Origin: Prevotellaceae bacterium UBA1716
GTDB taxonomy: Bacteria > Bacteroidota > Bacteroidia > Bacteroidales > Bacteroidaceae
Assembly: GCA_002317225.1 (NCBI GenBank)
Contig: DCIW01000060.1
Location: 1-20,567, forward strand
Length of the DNA: 20,567 nt
Direction of reading: 5' to 3'
The position numbers and the translations under genes were made by a program. Each line of letters begins with the position of its first letter. Positions within the stretch are counted from its first letter, which is position 1. Under the pieces are notes generated by a model. That model had not been told where the DNA came from. It ran no database searches and saw only the letters and a list, made by a program, of their open reading frames with translations. Shown here piece by piece: positions 13,196-20,567 of this stretch.

Positions 13196-14587
13196 ATGAC
13201 AAGAAAATTTACATTGTTTTTAGTTTTATTATTTACTACATTATTAATAAATGGGCAAGAAATTGATGGCATGACAGGTGCCACAAGTCACGCTGCCGAT
13301 TCGGTTCGTACCAACAATAAGAAGGCAAATATCTTATCTCGTCTCACTCTCGGTGGATACGGTGAGGCTGTGATGACCAGAAATTTCTACAGCCAGAGTT
13401 TCAACCGATATAATGCTCCCGAACGATACCGTGACGACAAGAGTCATGGCCGATTCGACCTACCTCATGTTACATTCACAGTTGGCTATGATTTTGGCAA
13501 GGGTTGGACGATGGGTTCTGAAGTTGAATTTGAGCATGGCGGAACAGAAACCGCTGTTGAAATCGAAGCGGAAGAGTCTGGCGAATACGAAGCAGAGACC
13601 GAAAAGGGTGGCGAAGTGGCTCTTGAACAGTTTTGGATCAATAAAGAATTCCTAAAAGGCAAATTGAATATTAAGGCCGGTGAAATCATTGTACCAGTAG
13701 GATATAGCAATGCACATCACGAACCACTCAATTTCTTCACTTGCTACCGTCCAGAAGGTGAGTCAACCATTTTACCAAACACATGGCATCAGTTGGGCGT
13801 TTCGCTCTGGGGGCGTGTGAGCGACTGGCGTTATGAAGTGCAATTTCTTTCAGGCTTGAATTCGGAAAGTTTTACGGCAGAGAAATTTGTCCATCAGGGT
13901 GCAACAAGTCCTTACGAATTCAAGGTTGCCAACAATTACGCCGCTGCAATGCGAATAGACAATTACTCTGTCAAGGGATTGAGGATGGCAGTGAGTGGAT
14001 ATTATGGTTATACATTCCGCAACTCCATCAAGACTCCTGGAGCATCCTACGATGATGTAACTGGTGCGTTGGCAATAGCGGCTGCCGATTTCGAACTCAA
14101 GCGTTGGAATTGGATTGTGAGAGGAAGTGTGGATTATGCACATCTTTCTGATGCCGAACGAATTTCAGAATACAACAAGGCTAATTCCACTCACCATAAA
14201 TATCAGGATGGCAATCCTTTCCACAACACGAATATCGGAAGCAATGCACTTTCATATAGCATCGAGGCGGGTTACGACTTCTTTTCACAGATTGAGAAAG
14301 TGCGTAACCGACAGCACATGTACCTTTTCGGCCGTTTCGAACATTACGACACGATGGCTTCTGGAGCATACAGGAGTCAGTACAGATACTGTGCTCCTTA
14401 CCAATGCACTGTCGGCATCAACTATCATCCTATAAAGCAAGTTGTCGTAAAGGGTGAATACGCTTACCGCTACTTCAAGAATCCAAACAATCACGGACTG
14501 AATTCGGACAGCCCATTGTATGTTCAGCCTTACAACAACGAGCCAAGCATAAGCCTAAGTGTTGCATATCAAGGTTTCTTTTTGTAA
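13196..14587 (+). CDS. Outer-membrane beta-barrel porin with N-terminal flavinylation-like motif
   Basis: From the ATG at 13196 this is 463 residues: a signal peptide (1-21, ending I-N-G-Q), a short N-terminal tail, and a beta-barrel from about residue 45 to the C-terminal aromatic end (A-Y-Q-G-F-F-L). Alternating strands such as L-T-L-G-G-Y-G-E-A-V, H-V-T-F-T-V-G-Y-D-F and M-Y-L-F-G-R-F-E-H-Y and the overall plan suit a phosphate-selective-porin (OprO/OprP-like) fold. The mature tail begins E-I-D-G-M-T-G-A-T-S; D24-x-x-T27-G-A-T30 fits the ApbE motif D-x-x-(S/T)-G-A-T, in which FMN is linked to the last Thr. An acidic stretch (about 117-137) is a likely loop. The ATG at 13184 is an alternative, but gives a leader of only about 9 bases. 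It is first in a set with imelysin and di-heme genes. Confidence 0.85.
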   Translation: MTRKFTLFLVLLFTTLLINGQEIDGMTGATSHAADSVRTNNKKANILSRLTLGGYGEAVMTRNFYSQSFNRYNAPERYRDDKSHGRFDLPHVTFTVGYDFGKGWTMGSEVEFEHGGTETAVEIEAEESGEYEAETEKGGEVALEQFWINKEFLKGKLNIKAGEIIVPVGYSNAHHEPLNFFTCYRPEGESTILPNTWHQLGVSLWGRVSDWRYEVQFLSGLNSESFTAEKFVHQGATSPYEFKVANNYAAAMRIDNYSVKGLRMAVSGYYGYTFRNSIKTPGASYDDVTGALAIAAADFELKRWNWIVRGSVDYAHLSDAERISEYNKANSTHHKYQDGNPFHNTNIGSNALSYSIEAGYDFFSQIEKVRNRQHMYLFGRFEHYDTMASGAYRSQYRYCAPYQCTVGINYHPIKQVVVKGEYAYRYFKNPNNHGLNSDSPLYVQPYNNEPSISLSVAYQGFFL

Positions 14588-14588
14588 A

Positions 14589-14596
14589 TAATTTTG
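14589..14596 (+). promoter_or_regulatory. -7 promoter box ahead of the imelysin gene
   Basis: TAATTTTG fits TAnnTTTG and begins 2 bases after the porin stop codon. No good -33 element is present. A leader of about 105 very AT-rich bases would follow. Confidence 0.4.
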
Positions 14597-14645
14597 CATA
14601 AAGTGATTGTTAATATAAATTATAATAACGAAATGATATACAACT

Positions 14646-14661
14646 AATAATATATATTATT
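14646..14661. promoter_or_regulatory. 16-bp AT palindrome in the imelysin leader
   Basis: AATAATATATATTATT is a perfect palindrome 47 bases before the imelysin start. It could be an operator for a metal-responsive regulator, but the region is so AT-rich that chance is a fair explanation. Confidence 0.25.
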
Positions 14662-14707
14662 CTACATAATTTCTTTAATATAAAATATCAACAAAATATA
14701 TCAAAAC

Positions 14708-15904
14708 ATGAAACAGATTAAGAATTTTTCAAAAGCCCTCATGATGGGTATTGTTATGTGCGGAGCCTTGGCTTCGTGTGAAAAGGAAAACGATGTTGAC
14801 AGCTCGGTAGTGGCTGGTTCGCAGCAGGCACTTGATGCAGCATGCAGCCAGTGGAAAGTGGCTCGTGCTGATTGGGAAAATACAGAGGCATTCCTCTTTG
14901 GTGCTGCTGATGAGTATTCCATCGACCCACACACCGACACATGGCCAGTTGATCAAGCAGCTCTTGCAAATGTGCTTCGTGACAACTCGATCATGTCCGA
15001 CATCGAAAACAAGGTTAAGCAACTCAACTCAGGTCTTCTCGGTTATCATGGCATTGAGTATGTACTTTTCCGTTCTGGCCAACCACGCGAAATCAGTCAG
15101 CTTACCCAACTCGAATACAATTATGTATGCGCTGTAGCTAAGGACCTCTATCAGGCAACATGCGTACTCCAGACCACTTGGGAAGGTGCTAAGAGTGGAA
15201 CTCGTTATGATGAAACAATGAATTACCTCAAATCGCACAACACACTCGATGATGATGGTAATGTTACTGACGAAGGTCTCAGTTACAAGAACTTTGGTTC
15301 GAACTTCAAGAACACTCCTTCTGCCGACTACGAAAGCAATCTCGATGCAACAATCCAGATTATCGAAGGTGCTCGCGACATCATCAGCGAGGTGGCAGGT
15401 AGCAAGATTGGTCTTCCTTGGACAGGTGAGGATGATTCGTACATTGAGTCGCCTTATGCTTACAATTCGATTGTCGACTTCTACGATAACATAGTAAGTT
15501 GCAAAAACGCACTTTATGGAACGGTTGCAGCCACTCAGCCAAACGAGAGTTCACTCATCTATTTCTGCCTCAATGCCGGCAACAACACTCTCAAGTCGCA
15601 GGCACAGGCAGTACAGACAAAACTCGATGCAGCTCTCACTGCCATCAACAATATGAAGAAGCCTTTCGCTCTAAACTATAAGGATGCTTCGTCAAAGACT
15701 GCAATGGATGCTCTCGACGCTCTTGATGGTGCACTTGAAGAGATGGAAGAAACTCTCAAGTCGTACTCAGGTAATTCAACAGTCGAAAACCAGTGCAAGG
15801 TAATAAATGCCAATTATGTTGACAATGTTGTAGTAAAGACTTACACCTCACTTTGCGACAATGCTGAAAAGCTTTACAAAGCTATCGTGAATATTAAGAA
15901 ATAA
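14708..15904 (+). CDS. Imelysin-like lipoprotein (peptidase M75 family, iron-related)
   Basis: This 398-residue protein has a lipoprotein signal (1-23, G-A-L-A-S-C with Cys24 as the lipid site), so it is anchored in the envelope facing the periplasm or surface. The rest is an all-helical imelysin domain: W-E-N-T-E-A-F-L-F-G near 55-65, the family G-x-H-x-x-E motif as G112-Y-H114-G-I-E117 followed by Y-V-L-F-R, and a second helical repeat from about 210. Imelysin family members (IrpA, ICMP, and the EfeO metal-binding domain) are linked to iron uptake or binding; despite the M75 name, no protease activity is assumed. The porin upstream and di-heme protein downstream support a shared metal or redox role. 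A 12-bp hairpin follows the stop. Confidence 0.9.
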   Translation: MKQIKNFSKALMMGIVMCGALASCEKENDVDSSVVAGSQQALDAACSQWKVARADWENTEAFLFGAADEYSIDPHTDTWPVDQAALANVLRDNSIMSDIENKVKQLNSGLLGYHGIEYVLFRSGQPREISQLTQLEYNYVCAVAKDLYQATCVLQTTWEGAKSGTRYDETMNYLKSHNTLDDDGNVTDEGLSYKNFGSNFKNTPSADYESNLDATIQIIEGARDIISEVAGSKIGLPWTGEDDSYIESPYAYNSIVDFYDNIVSCKNALYGTVAATQPNESSLIYFCLNAGNNTLKSQAQAVQTKLDAALTAINNMKKPFALNYKDASSKTAMDALDALDGALEEMEETLKSYSGNSTVENQCKVINANYVDNVVVKTYTSLCDNAEKLYKAIVNIKK

Positions 15905-15929
15905 AATGTTACATATTAACTATAAAGAG

Positions 15930-15967
15930 TTTCTCACCCTCAATATCATATTTTGGAGGGTGAGAAA
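15930..15967 (+). other. 12-bp perfect hairpin between the imelysin and di-heme genes
   Basis: TTTCTCACCCTC (15930-15941) pairs exactly with GAGGGTGAGAAA (15956-15967) around a 14-base AT-rich loop. It ends 15 bases before the ATG of the di-heme gene. No U-tract follows. It is more likely an mRNA stability or processing element, or a partial attenuator that sets the ratio of imelysin to the downstream proteins, than a full terminator. Confidence 0.7.
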
Positions 15968-15982
15968 AACTTGTCTATCATC

Positions 15983-17662
15983 ATGAACAAAAGAATTATT
16001 ATTGGAGGTTTCGTTCTTGCAAGCCTCACATTGGCATCTTGTGCCGATGACAATCAAGATCCCCTCTCTTGGGAAATCGGTGACCCGACTCAAATCACCT
16101 ATCCTGAAGATTATTACGCTGGTGGCCAACTCGGTACAACAACAAACAACTCTTCAACTGCCTACAAGCAACCTACTCTTGCAGTGGAGAGTGCGGGAAT
16201 GATAACAGCCTTCAACGAAGGCGAATACCTCTTTGAAAAAGACTTCAACACAAATACATCAGGTGCATTCCATGGACTTGGCCCTGTGTATGTTCGTCCT
16301 GGCTGTCTCTATTGCCATCCAGGTTATGGTCATGGAGCACGTCAAAACACTTATGCTGCCAATCTTCAGCGAAATGGTTATCTGCTAGTAATCTACGATA
16401 AGCAGACAAATGCCTACATCCGTTCGGTTGCAGGTATGCCTCAGACCGGTGCAGTGAAGCCATTCAAGGCACCAATCGATGAGTCGCAAATCCAACTCGC
16501 ATGGATGTCGTACTCTGATGAGTGGGGCAATAAGTTTGATGATGGCGAGACATATTCTCTCACATATCCTGAAGTAACAATCCCCGCATCAGCATATTAC
16601 GCTCCTATAATGGTGCAACGCAATGGTGTTGATGTGGAGATTTCAGCATCTGAATGTGCTGACAATATCGGTATCCGACTCGAATCAACTATCGGTATTT
16701 ATGGTACAGGACTTCTCGATGCCATCTCCGATGATGACATCACCAAGCAGTGGGAGTCAGAGTCGCCTTATGTCACTCTCAATCCTTCGTTGTGGGATCA
16801 GGCCGCAAACACATGGAAGAGCTACTACAGCAATTCCAAGCAGGGTGATGGCACTAAGTATGTGCGTCGTTACACTTATGCCATGTCTCGCGGTCCGGTT
16901 CTTGATGGACCTGGTGCAAACGCTATTTGGAACATCACCAACGTGACTCGTCGCGATCGCCCTTACCACTATCTCGACCTTGCAGGCAAATACTATGCAG
17001 AGAAGTCGTCTAAGGATCCTGAGGTGCAAGCAGGCTTTGCCGATTACATCAATCTCATCGACCCAACAAAGAGTCATCCCGAATGGCATACTGACAATGT
17101 AGAGAGCAATATAAAGACTTATCTCACAAGTCAGAAACTCGATGCGGAAATGACTGATACACAATATAAAAACCTTATGATATGGCATCGTGGACTTGCT
17201 GTACCTGCAGCACGCAACACCACCACCGAAGACTTTAAGGCAGGCAAGCAACTCTTCAGCGAAATCGGTTGTGCACAGTGCCACCGTCCATCATGGACCA
17301 CAGGTGATGATGAAATTCACGATCCTAATCTCATGTTCTCCAACAATGATATGCCTCGCTATCCTCACCAGAAGATTTGGCCATACACCGACATGGTTCA
17401 GCACCGCCTCTTCATGAAGAACGATATCCGTACTGGTTGGTGTCGCACAACTCCTCTTTGGGGGCGTGGTTTGGCAAGCAAGTGTGGCTCGGGTACTGAA
17501 CGTATGCACGACTGCCGTGCTCGCAACGTCATCGAAGCTATCATGTGGCATGGCTGCTCAAGCGAAGGTGCAAAGAGTGATGCCTACAATACAGTAAAGA
17601 AATTCCGCTCACTGTCAAAGAAGCAGCGTGACCAAATCGTATATTTCGTCGAATCTATCTAA
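15983..17662 (+). CDS. Di-heme cytochrome c lipoprotein (thiol oxidoreductase-like, DUF1111/DHOR family)
   Basis: From the ATG at 15983 this is 559 residues. The signal ends L-T-L-A-S-C, a lipobox with Cys at about residue 20. Two heme-c sites are present: C108-L-Y-C111-H112 and C430-A-Q-C433-H434. The C-terminal family block runs R-T-T-P-L-W-G-R-G-L ... H-D-C-R-A-R ... W-H-G-C. In the family as I recall it the last two cysteines are usually glycines. Together with C487 and C501 this makes four non-heme cysteines (487, 501, 511, 525). It should be an exported electron-transfer or peroxidase-like enzyme; the substrate is unknown. The TTG at 15953 is rejected as a start because it lies in the hairpin and would spoil the signal. 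CcsBA begins one base after the stop. Confidence 0.9.
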   Translation: MNKRIIIGGFVLASLTLASCADDNQDPLSWEIGDPTQITYPEDYYAGGQLGTTTNNSSTAYKQPTLAVESAGMITAFNEGEYLFEKDFNTNTSGAFHGLGPVYVRPGCLYCHPGYGHGARQNTYAANLQRNGYLLVIYDKQTNAYIRSVAGMPQTGAVKPFKAPIDESQIQLAWMSYSDEWGNKFDDGETYSLTYPEVTIPASAYYAPIMVQRNGVDVEISASECADNIGIRLESTIGIYGTGLLDAISDDDITKQWESESPYVTLNPSLWDQAANTWKSYYSNSKQGDGTKYVRRYTYAMSRGPVLDGPGANAIWNITNVTRRDRPYHYLDLAGKYYAEKSSKDPEVQAGFADYINLIDPTKSHPEWHTDNVESNIKTYLTSQKLDAEMTDTQYKNLMIWHRGLAVPAARNTTTEDFKAGKQLFSEIGCAQCHRPSWTTGDDEIHDPNLMFSNNDMPRYPHQKIWPYTDMVQHRLFMKNDIRTGWCRTTPLWGRGLASKCGSGTERMHDCRARNVIEAIMWHGCSSEGAKSDAYNTVKKFRSLSKKQRDQIVYFVESI

Positions 17663-17663
17663 T

Positions 17664-19859
17664 ATGTCCACTAAGCTCACCAAACTTTCCATACTTACCC
17701 TATACACACTACTCATTGTGTGTATGGGGTTTGCAACGATATTAGAGAAAACAACAGGAAGTCAGTCAGCCGAATCCATCTACCATTCGTGGTGGTTCAT
17801 TGGATTGTGGACTGCCCTTATAGTCGTCTCGCTAATCTTTATTGTACATAAGAAAATGCACAAGCGACTTGCCGTACTCCTACTTCACCTTTCATTTGTC
17901 ATCATCCTCATCGGTGCATTCATAACACACATAACTGCCGAAAGCGGTTCCATTCATCTTCGCACTTCCCAACCAATGTCTCATTTCACAAACGATGAAG
18001 GCAATATTCGCCAACTCCCTTTTTCAATGACAATGACCGACTTTACCATCCAAAACTATCCCGGAACAGATGCCGTGATGGACTATTGCTGCGAGATTGA
18101 TGTTGTGGGGGAAGACAAGTCGGCAGGACATATGTCTGTATCGATGAATAATATCGGAAAGTTTGGCGGCTATCGATTCTATCAGTCATCATACGACTAC
18201 GATTGTGAAGGTTCGCAACTTCTCGTGGCCTACGATCCATACGGAATAGCAGTAACATATATCGGTTATATTTGCTTATTCATCAGTCTTTTGTGGGCAA
18301 TTGTTTCAAAGCAGTCACGCATTGCCCAACTCTATCGTCAGGCAACCAAACCACTCGTTTTGCTCCTTCTTCTCCTAACGGTTCCTTCACAGATTAATGC
18401 ACAAGAAACAATCACTCCAATCAACAAGAAGATAGCAAACGAGTTTTCTCATGTGGCAGTTCTCTACAACGGACGCATCTGTCCGCTCAATACTGCTGCA
18501 AACGATTTCGTTACCAAACTCTGTGGCAAGAGTTCGTGGAACGGCTATTCTGCCAACGATATATTCGTGGGTTGGATGATTTACTACACTCAGTGGGAAA
18601 CTCAAAAGATCATCAAAGTAAAGAGTGGCGATGTCCAACGTCTCTTAGGCATCAATGGCAAATGGGCATCAGTGAGCGATTTTTACACTTACGACCATAC
18701 TTACAAACTCTCGGGCAAAGCCAACGACACATCACTTCCCGCATCAACACGCAAAGCCATTCGCGAGGTAGACGAGAAGTTGAACGTGGTTTCCATGTTC
18801 TACAACAGCGAAATGCTACACATCTTCCCGCTGAAGGTTGATGGAAAAATGGGATGGTACACACCTGGCAGCACCGAACTCCCTCTTGGCACTCCCGAGG
18901 CAGAGTTTCAGTTTATCAACCATGCCATGGATCATCTCACCCAAGCCATATTGGTTGATGACGCAGCCAGTGCCATCCAAATCATTAAGAAGATAAAGCT
19001 CTACCAAAAAGAGAAAGCGACTGACATAATGCCATCGCCCTCAACTCTCTCGCTCGAAGTGTTCTACAACACCATACAGCAAACCAATATCATTGTCTAT
19101 CTCTTCCTCACGTTCAGCCTCATTCTCTGCATGTTATCCCTTGCAAAGGGTGGGGGAGGCAAACTTATGCGAATAGTGCATACCACTTTCATTATTAGTG
19201 CAATTCTCTGGCTCACACTCCTTCTCGCCCTTCGTTGGTGGGTAAGCGGACATGTGCCTATCAGCAATGGCTTTGAGACGATGCTCTTTATGGCTTGGGC
19301 AACACTCGCTATCACACTCTTCGTGATGAAGTCGCTTCCAGTCGTTATGGCATTAGGACCGGTCGTTTCTTCATTCTGCATGCTTGTCGCAACTATAGCA
19401 CTCGATTCGCCTCAAATCACCAATCTCATGCCTGTACTGCAGTCACCGCTCCTTTCCATCCATGTGGCAGTAGTAATGATATCCTACGCACTCTTTGCAA
19501 TGGTGACTCTCATCGCGGTGTATAGCCTCATTCTTCATCGCAATCAGCGTCTTGCCGAACTCGACAGGATGACAGCCCTCTCCTCCCTTCTCCTTTATCC
19601 TGCCGTTTCGCTTCTTGCCATCGGCATCTTCGTAGGAGCAGTTTGGGCCAACGTGTCATGGGGCACATATTGGTCGTGGGATCCTAAAGAGACTTGGGCA
19701 CTCATCACTCTCATGATATATTCCATTCCTCTTCATCGTTCCTTCATGCCATCTTCGGCAGTCAAGCATCACCTGTACATTCTTATCGCTTTCCTTGCAG
19801 TCCTAATGACCTACTTCGGTGTCAACTACCTCCTTCCGGGCATGCACTCTTATGCTTGA
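17664..19859 (+). CDS. ccsBA: Fused cytochrome c heme-ligation protein CcsB-CcsA (system II)
   Basis: This 731-residue membrane protein should carry heme across the inner membrane and attach it to CXXCH cysteines. Residues 1-220 are a short ResB/CcsB-like part with three membrane helices, an exported domain and a fourth helix. A hydrophobic segment (about 232-248) and an exported region (about 250-465, with N-G-R-I-C-P-L-N-T-A-A, a Bacteroidetes-type feature) follow. From about 474 comes CcsA (PF01578) with the tryptophan-rich W666-G-T-Y-W-S-W-D673, and likely heme-ligand histidines H600 (S-I-H-V-A-V) and H702 (V-K-H-H-L-Y). It is shorter than the 900-plus residue fusions of epsilonproteobacteria because the CcsB part is reduced. 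The start is one base after the di-heme gene stop (TAATATG), so the two are co-translated or tightly coupled and that protein is its obvious client. Confidence 0.9.
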   Translation: MSTKLTKLSILTLYTLLIVCMGFATILEKTTGSQSAESIYHSWWFIGLWTALIVVSLIFIVHKKMHKRLAVLLLHLSFVIILIGAFITHITAESGSIHLRTSQPMSHFTNDEGNIRQLPFSMTMTDFTIQNYPGTDAVMDYCCEIDVVGEDKSAGHMSVSMNNIGKFGGYRFYQSSYDYDCEGSQLLVAYDPYGIAVTYIGYICLFISLLWAIVSKQSRIAQLYRQATKPLVLLLLLLTVPSQINAQETITPINKKIANEFSHVAVLYNGRICPLNTAANDFVTKLCGKSSWNGYSANDIFVGWMIYYTQWETQKIIKVKSGDVQRLLGINGKWASVSDFYTYDHTYKLSGKANDTSLPASTRKAIREVDEKLNVVSMFYNSEMLHIFPLKVDGKMGWYTPGSTELPLGTPEAEFQFINHAMDHLTQAILVDDAASAIQIIKKIKLYQKEKATDIMPSPSTLSLEVFYNTIQQTNIIVYLFLTFSLILCMLSLAKGGGGKLMRIVHTTFIISAILWLTLLLALRWWVSGHVPISNGFETMLFMAWATLAITLFVMKSLPVVMALGPVVSSFCMLVATIALDSPQITNLMPVLQSPLLSIHVAVVMISYALFAMVTLIAVYSLILHRNQRLAELDRMTALSSLLLYPAVSLLAIGIFVGAVWANVSWGTYWSWDPKETWALITLMIYSIPLHRSFMPSSAVKHHLYILIAFLAVLMTYFGVNYLLPGMHSYA

Positions 19860-19875
19860 TTTTTCTCCATAACAT

Positions 19876-20415
19876 CTATTGGATTAAATATTGATATTCC
19901 ATTTCAACGCCTTCCCATATCTCTTCATCAATTGGATATGATTCTTTTCCTATGGTCTTAAATCCAACCGACTCATAGCAATGAAGTGCAGAGGGGTTGT
20001 TCAAGAAGACACCAAGTGAGATGTGAGTTGCATTGAGTTTTAGTTTCGCATATTCTATAGTTTGGAGGATAAGTTGTTTGCCATACCCTTTACCTCGAAG
20101 AGAGTCATCAACAATGATGAAGCCAAGTCTGACTTTTTGAGGTTGCTTAATATCTGGAACTCGTATCATGATATGCCCAATGATGTTGCCTTCTTCATCT
20201 TCTGCTGTTAGAGGATGGATGTTGTCGGCATCATATTGTTGGGTCATATCCTCTGGAGTGGCAGGATAATTTGGATAACGGTCCGCACTCCATTTTCTAA
20301 ATTCGGACTTGTTCTTTGTCCAACTGAGTATGATTGAAGCATCATATTCCGTCCATTGTCGAAGCAAAAGTCTTTCTTTGCATAGCGAACGAGTTTGATT
20401 ACTATCTGTTTCCAT
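19876..20415 (-). CDS. GNAT family N-acetyltransferase
   Basis: This 179-residue cytoplasmic enzyme transfers an acetyl group from acetyl-CoA to an unknown amine. The acetyl-CoA loop is R107-G-K-G-Y-G112 after the strand L-G-F-I-I-V-D-D, and the C-terminal part has S-L-G-V-F-L-N-N-P-S-A-L-H-C-Y-E-S-V-G-F, a typical GNAT motif B. The front (E-R-L-L-L-R-Q-W-T-E-Y-D) is like RimJ/RimL-type members. The longer frame starts at 20463, but the -7 box TAACTTTG (20458-20451) lies just inside that start, so the ATG at 20415 is used. It converges on ccsBA with a 16-base gap and is unrelated to it. Confidence 0.88.
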   Translation of the reverse strand: METDSNQTRSLCKERLLLRQWTEYDASIILSWTKNKSEFRKWSADRYPNYPATPEDMTQQYDADNIHPLTAEDEEGNIIGHIMIRVPDIKQPQKVRLGFIIVDDSLRGKGYGKQLILQTIEYAKLKLNATHISLGVFLNNPSALHCYESVGFKTIGKESYPIDEEIWEGVEMEYQYLIQ

Positions 20416-20450
20416 ATCTAATATACATATTGATTTAACTTTTTCGCTTG

Positions 20451-20480
20451 CAAAGTTATGCATTTATTACAAAACAACAA
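20451..20480 (-). promoter_or_regulatory. Promoter for the acetyltransferase gene
   Basis: On the minus strand TTG (20480-20478), 19 bases, then TAACTTTG (20458-20451) matches the Bacteroidetes pattern. Transcription would begin near 20444, about 29 bases before the ATG. Confidence 0.7.
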
Positions 20481-20528
20481 TGAGTTTCCTGCTTTATGAA
20501 TGCAGTTGTAAAATACTTATACGCAATA

Positions 20529-20547
20529 ACGTAAAAATATTTTACGT
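20529..20547. repeat. 8-bp inverted repeat next to the right end repeat
   Basis: ACGTAAAA and TTTTACGT (20529-20536, 20540-20547) form a perfect inverted repeat with a 3-base centre. GTAAAATA at 20508-20515 can also pair with TATTTTAC at 20538-20545. The stretch joins directly onto the 13-bp end repeat and may be part of the same element or its target. Confidence 0.45.
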
Positions 20548-20558
20548 AACTACTCAGC
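20546..20558. repeat. Right copy of the 13-bp end repeat
   Basis: GTAACTACTCAGC is the exact reverse complement of 9-21. Read outward from the fragment, both copies continue with four differing bases and then TTGA. Confidence 0.55.
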
Positions 20559-20567
20559 TATATTGAA

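Overview
The window looks like a Bacteroidales genome fragment, most like Prevotella or a relative; this is inferred. The grounds are promoters of the Bacteroidetes type (TTG or TTTG, 19-21 bases, then TAnnTTTG), absence of strong Shine-Dalgarno sequences, a ~285-residue RpoD-type sigma factor, and Bacteroidetes-style secreted proteins and lipoproteins. No rRNA, tRNA, CRISPR array or transposase gene was found. Both ends carry the same 13-base word in inverted orientation, which suggests the fragment stops at two copies of a dispersed repeat.

Layout. (1) 63-7882, all minus strand: an ECF-like sigma factor with a small partner gene, an RpoD-like paralogue, an unrecognised protein with possible regulatory segments, an AAA+ ATPase with a long N-terminal extension, a secreted endonuclease I with a C-terminal beta-sandwich domain, and a flippase-like membrane protein. 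Most are separate units; three minus-strand hairpin terminators are visible. (2) 7949-9226 minus: PLP-dependent O-acetylhomoserine sulfhydrylase, separated from the flippase by a 7-bp tandem repeat. (3) 9398-11905 plus: a small unknown protein and a secreted two-domain carbohydrate esterase. (4) 11906-13137: two hairpin-rich gene-poor stretches around a coiled-coil orphan gene on the minus strand. (5) 13196-19859 plus: outer-membrane porin, imelysin-like lipoprotein, di-heme cytochrome c lipoprotein and a fused CcsB-CcsA heme-ligation protein. (6) 19876-20415 minus: GNAT acetyltransferase.

The most interesting part is 13196-19859. The porin, imelysin and di-heme oxidoreductase look like one envelope module for metal or redox chemistry, and CcsBA, starting one base after the oxidoreductase stop, would attach the two hemes. 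The mature porin N-terminus carries D-G-M-T-G-A-T, which fits the known ApbE flavinylation motif, so a covalent flavin may also be involved. The oxidoreductase has four extra cysteines near its C-terminus. The other notable signals are a 15-bp perfect inverted repeat over the promoter and start codon of the AAA+ ATPase gene, the heptad repeat, and the paired end repeats.

Several start codons were moved inward from the longest reading frame because a -7 promoter box overlaps or follows the upstream start (sigma gene at 1099, unknown gene at 3208, small protein at 9398, porin at 13196, acetyltransferase at 20415).
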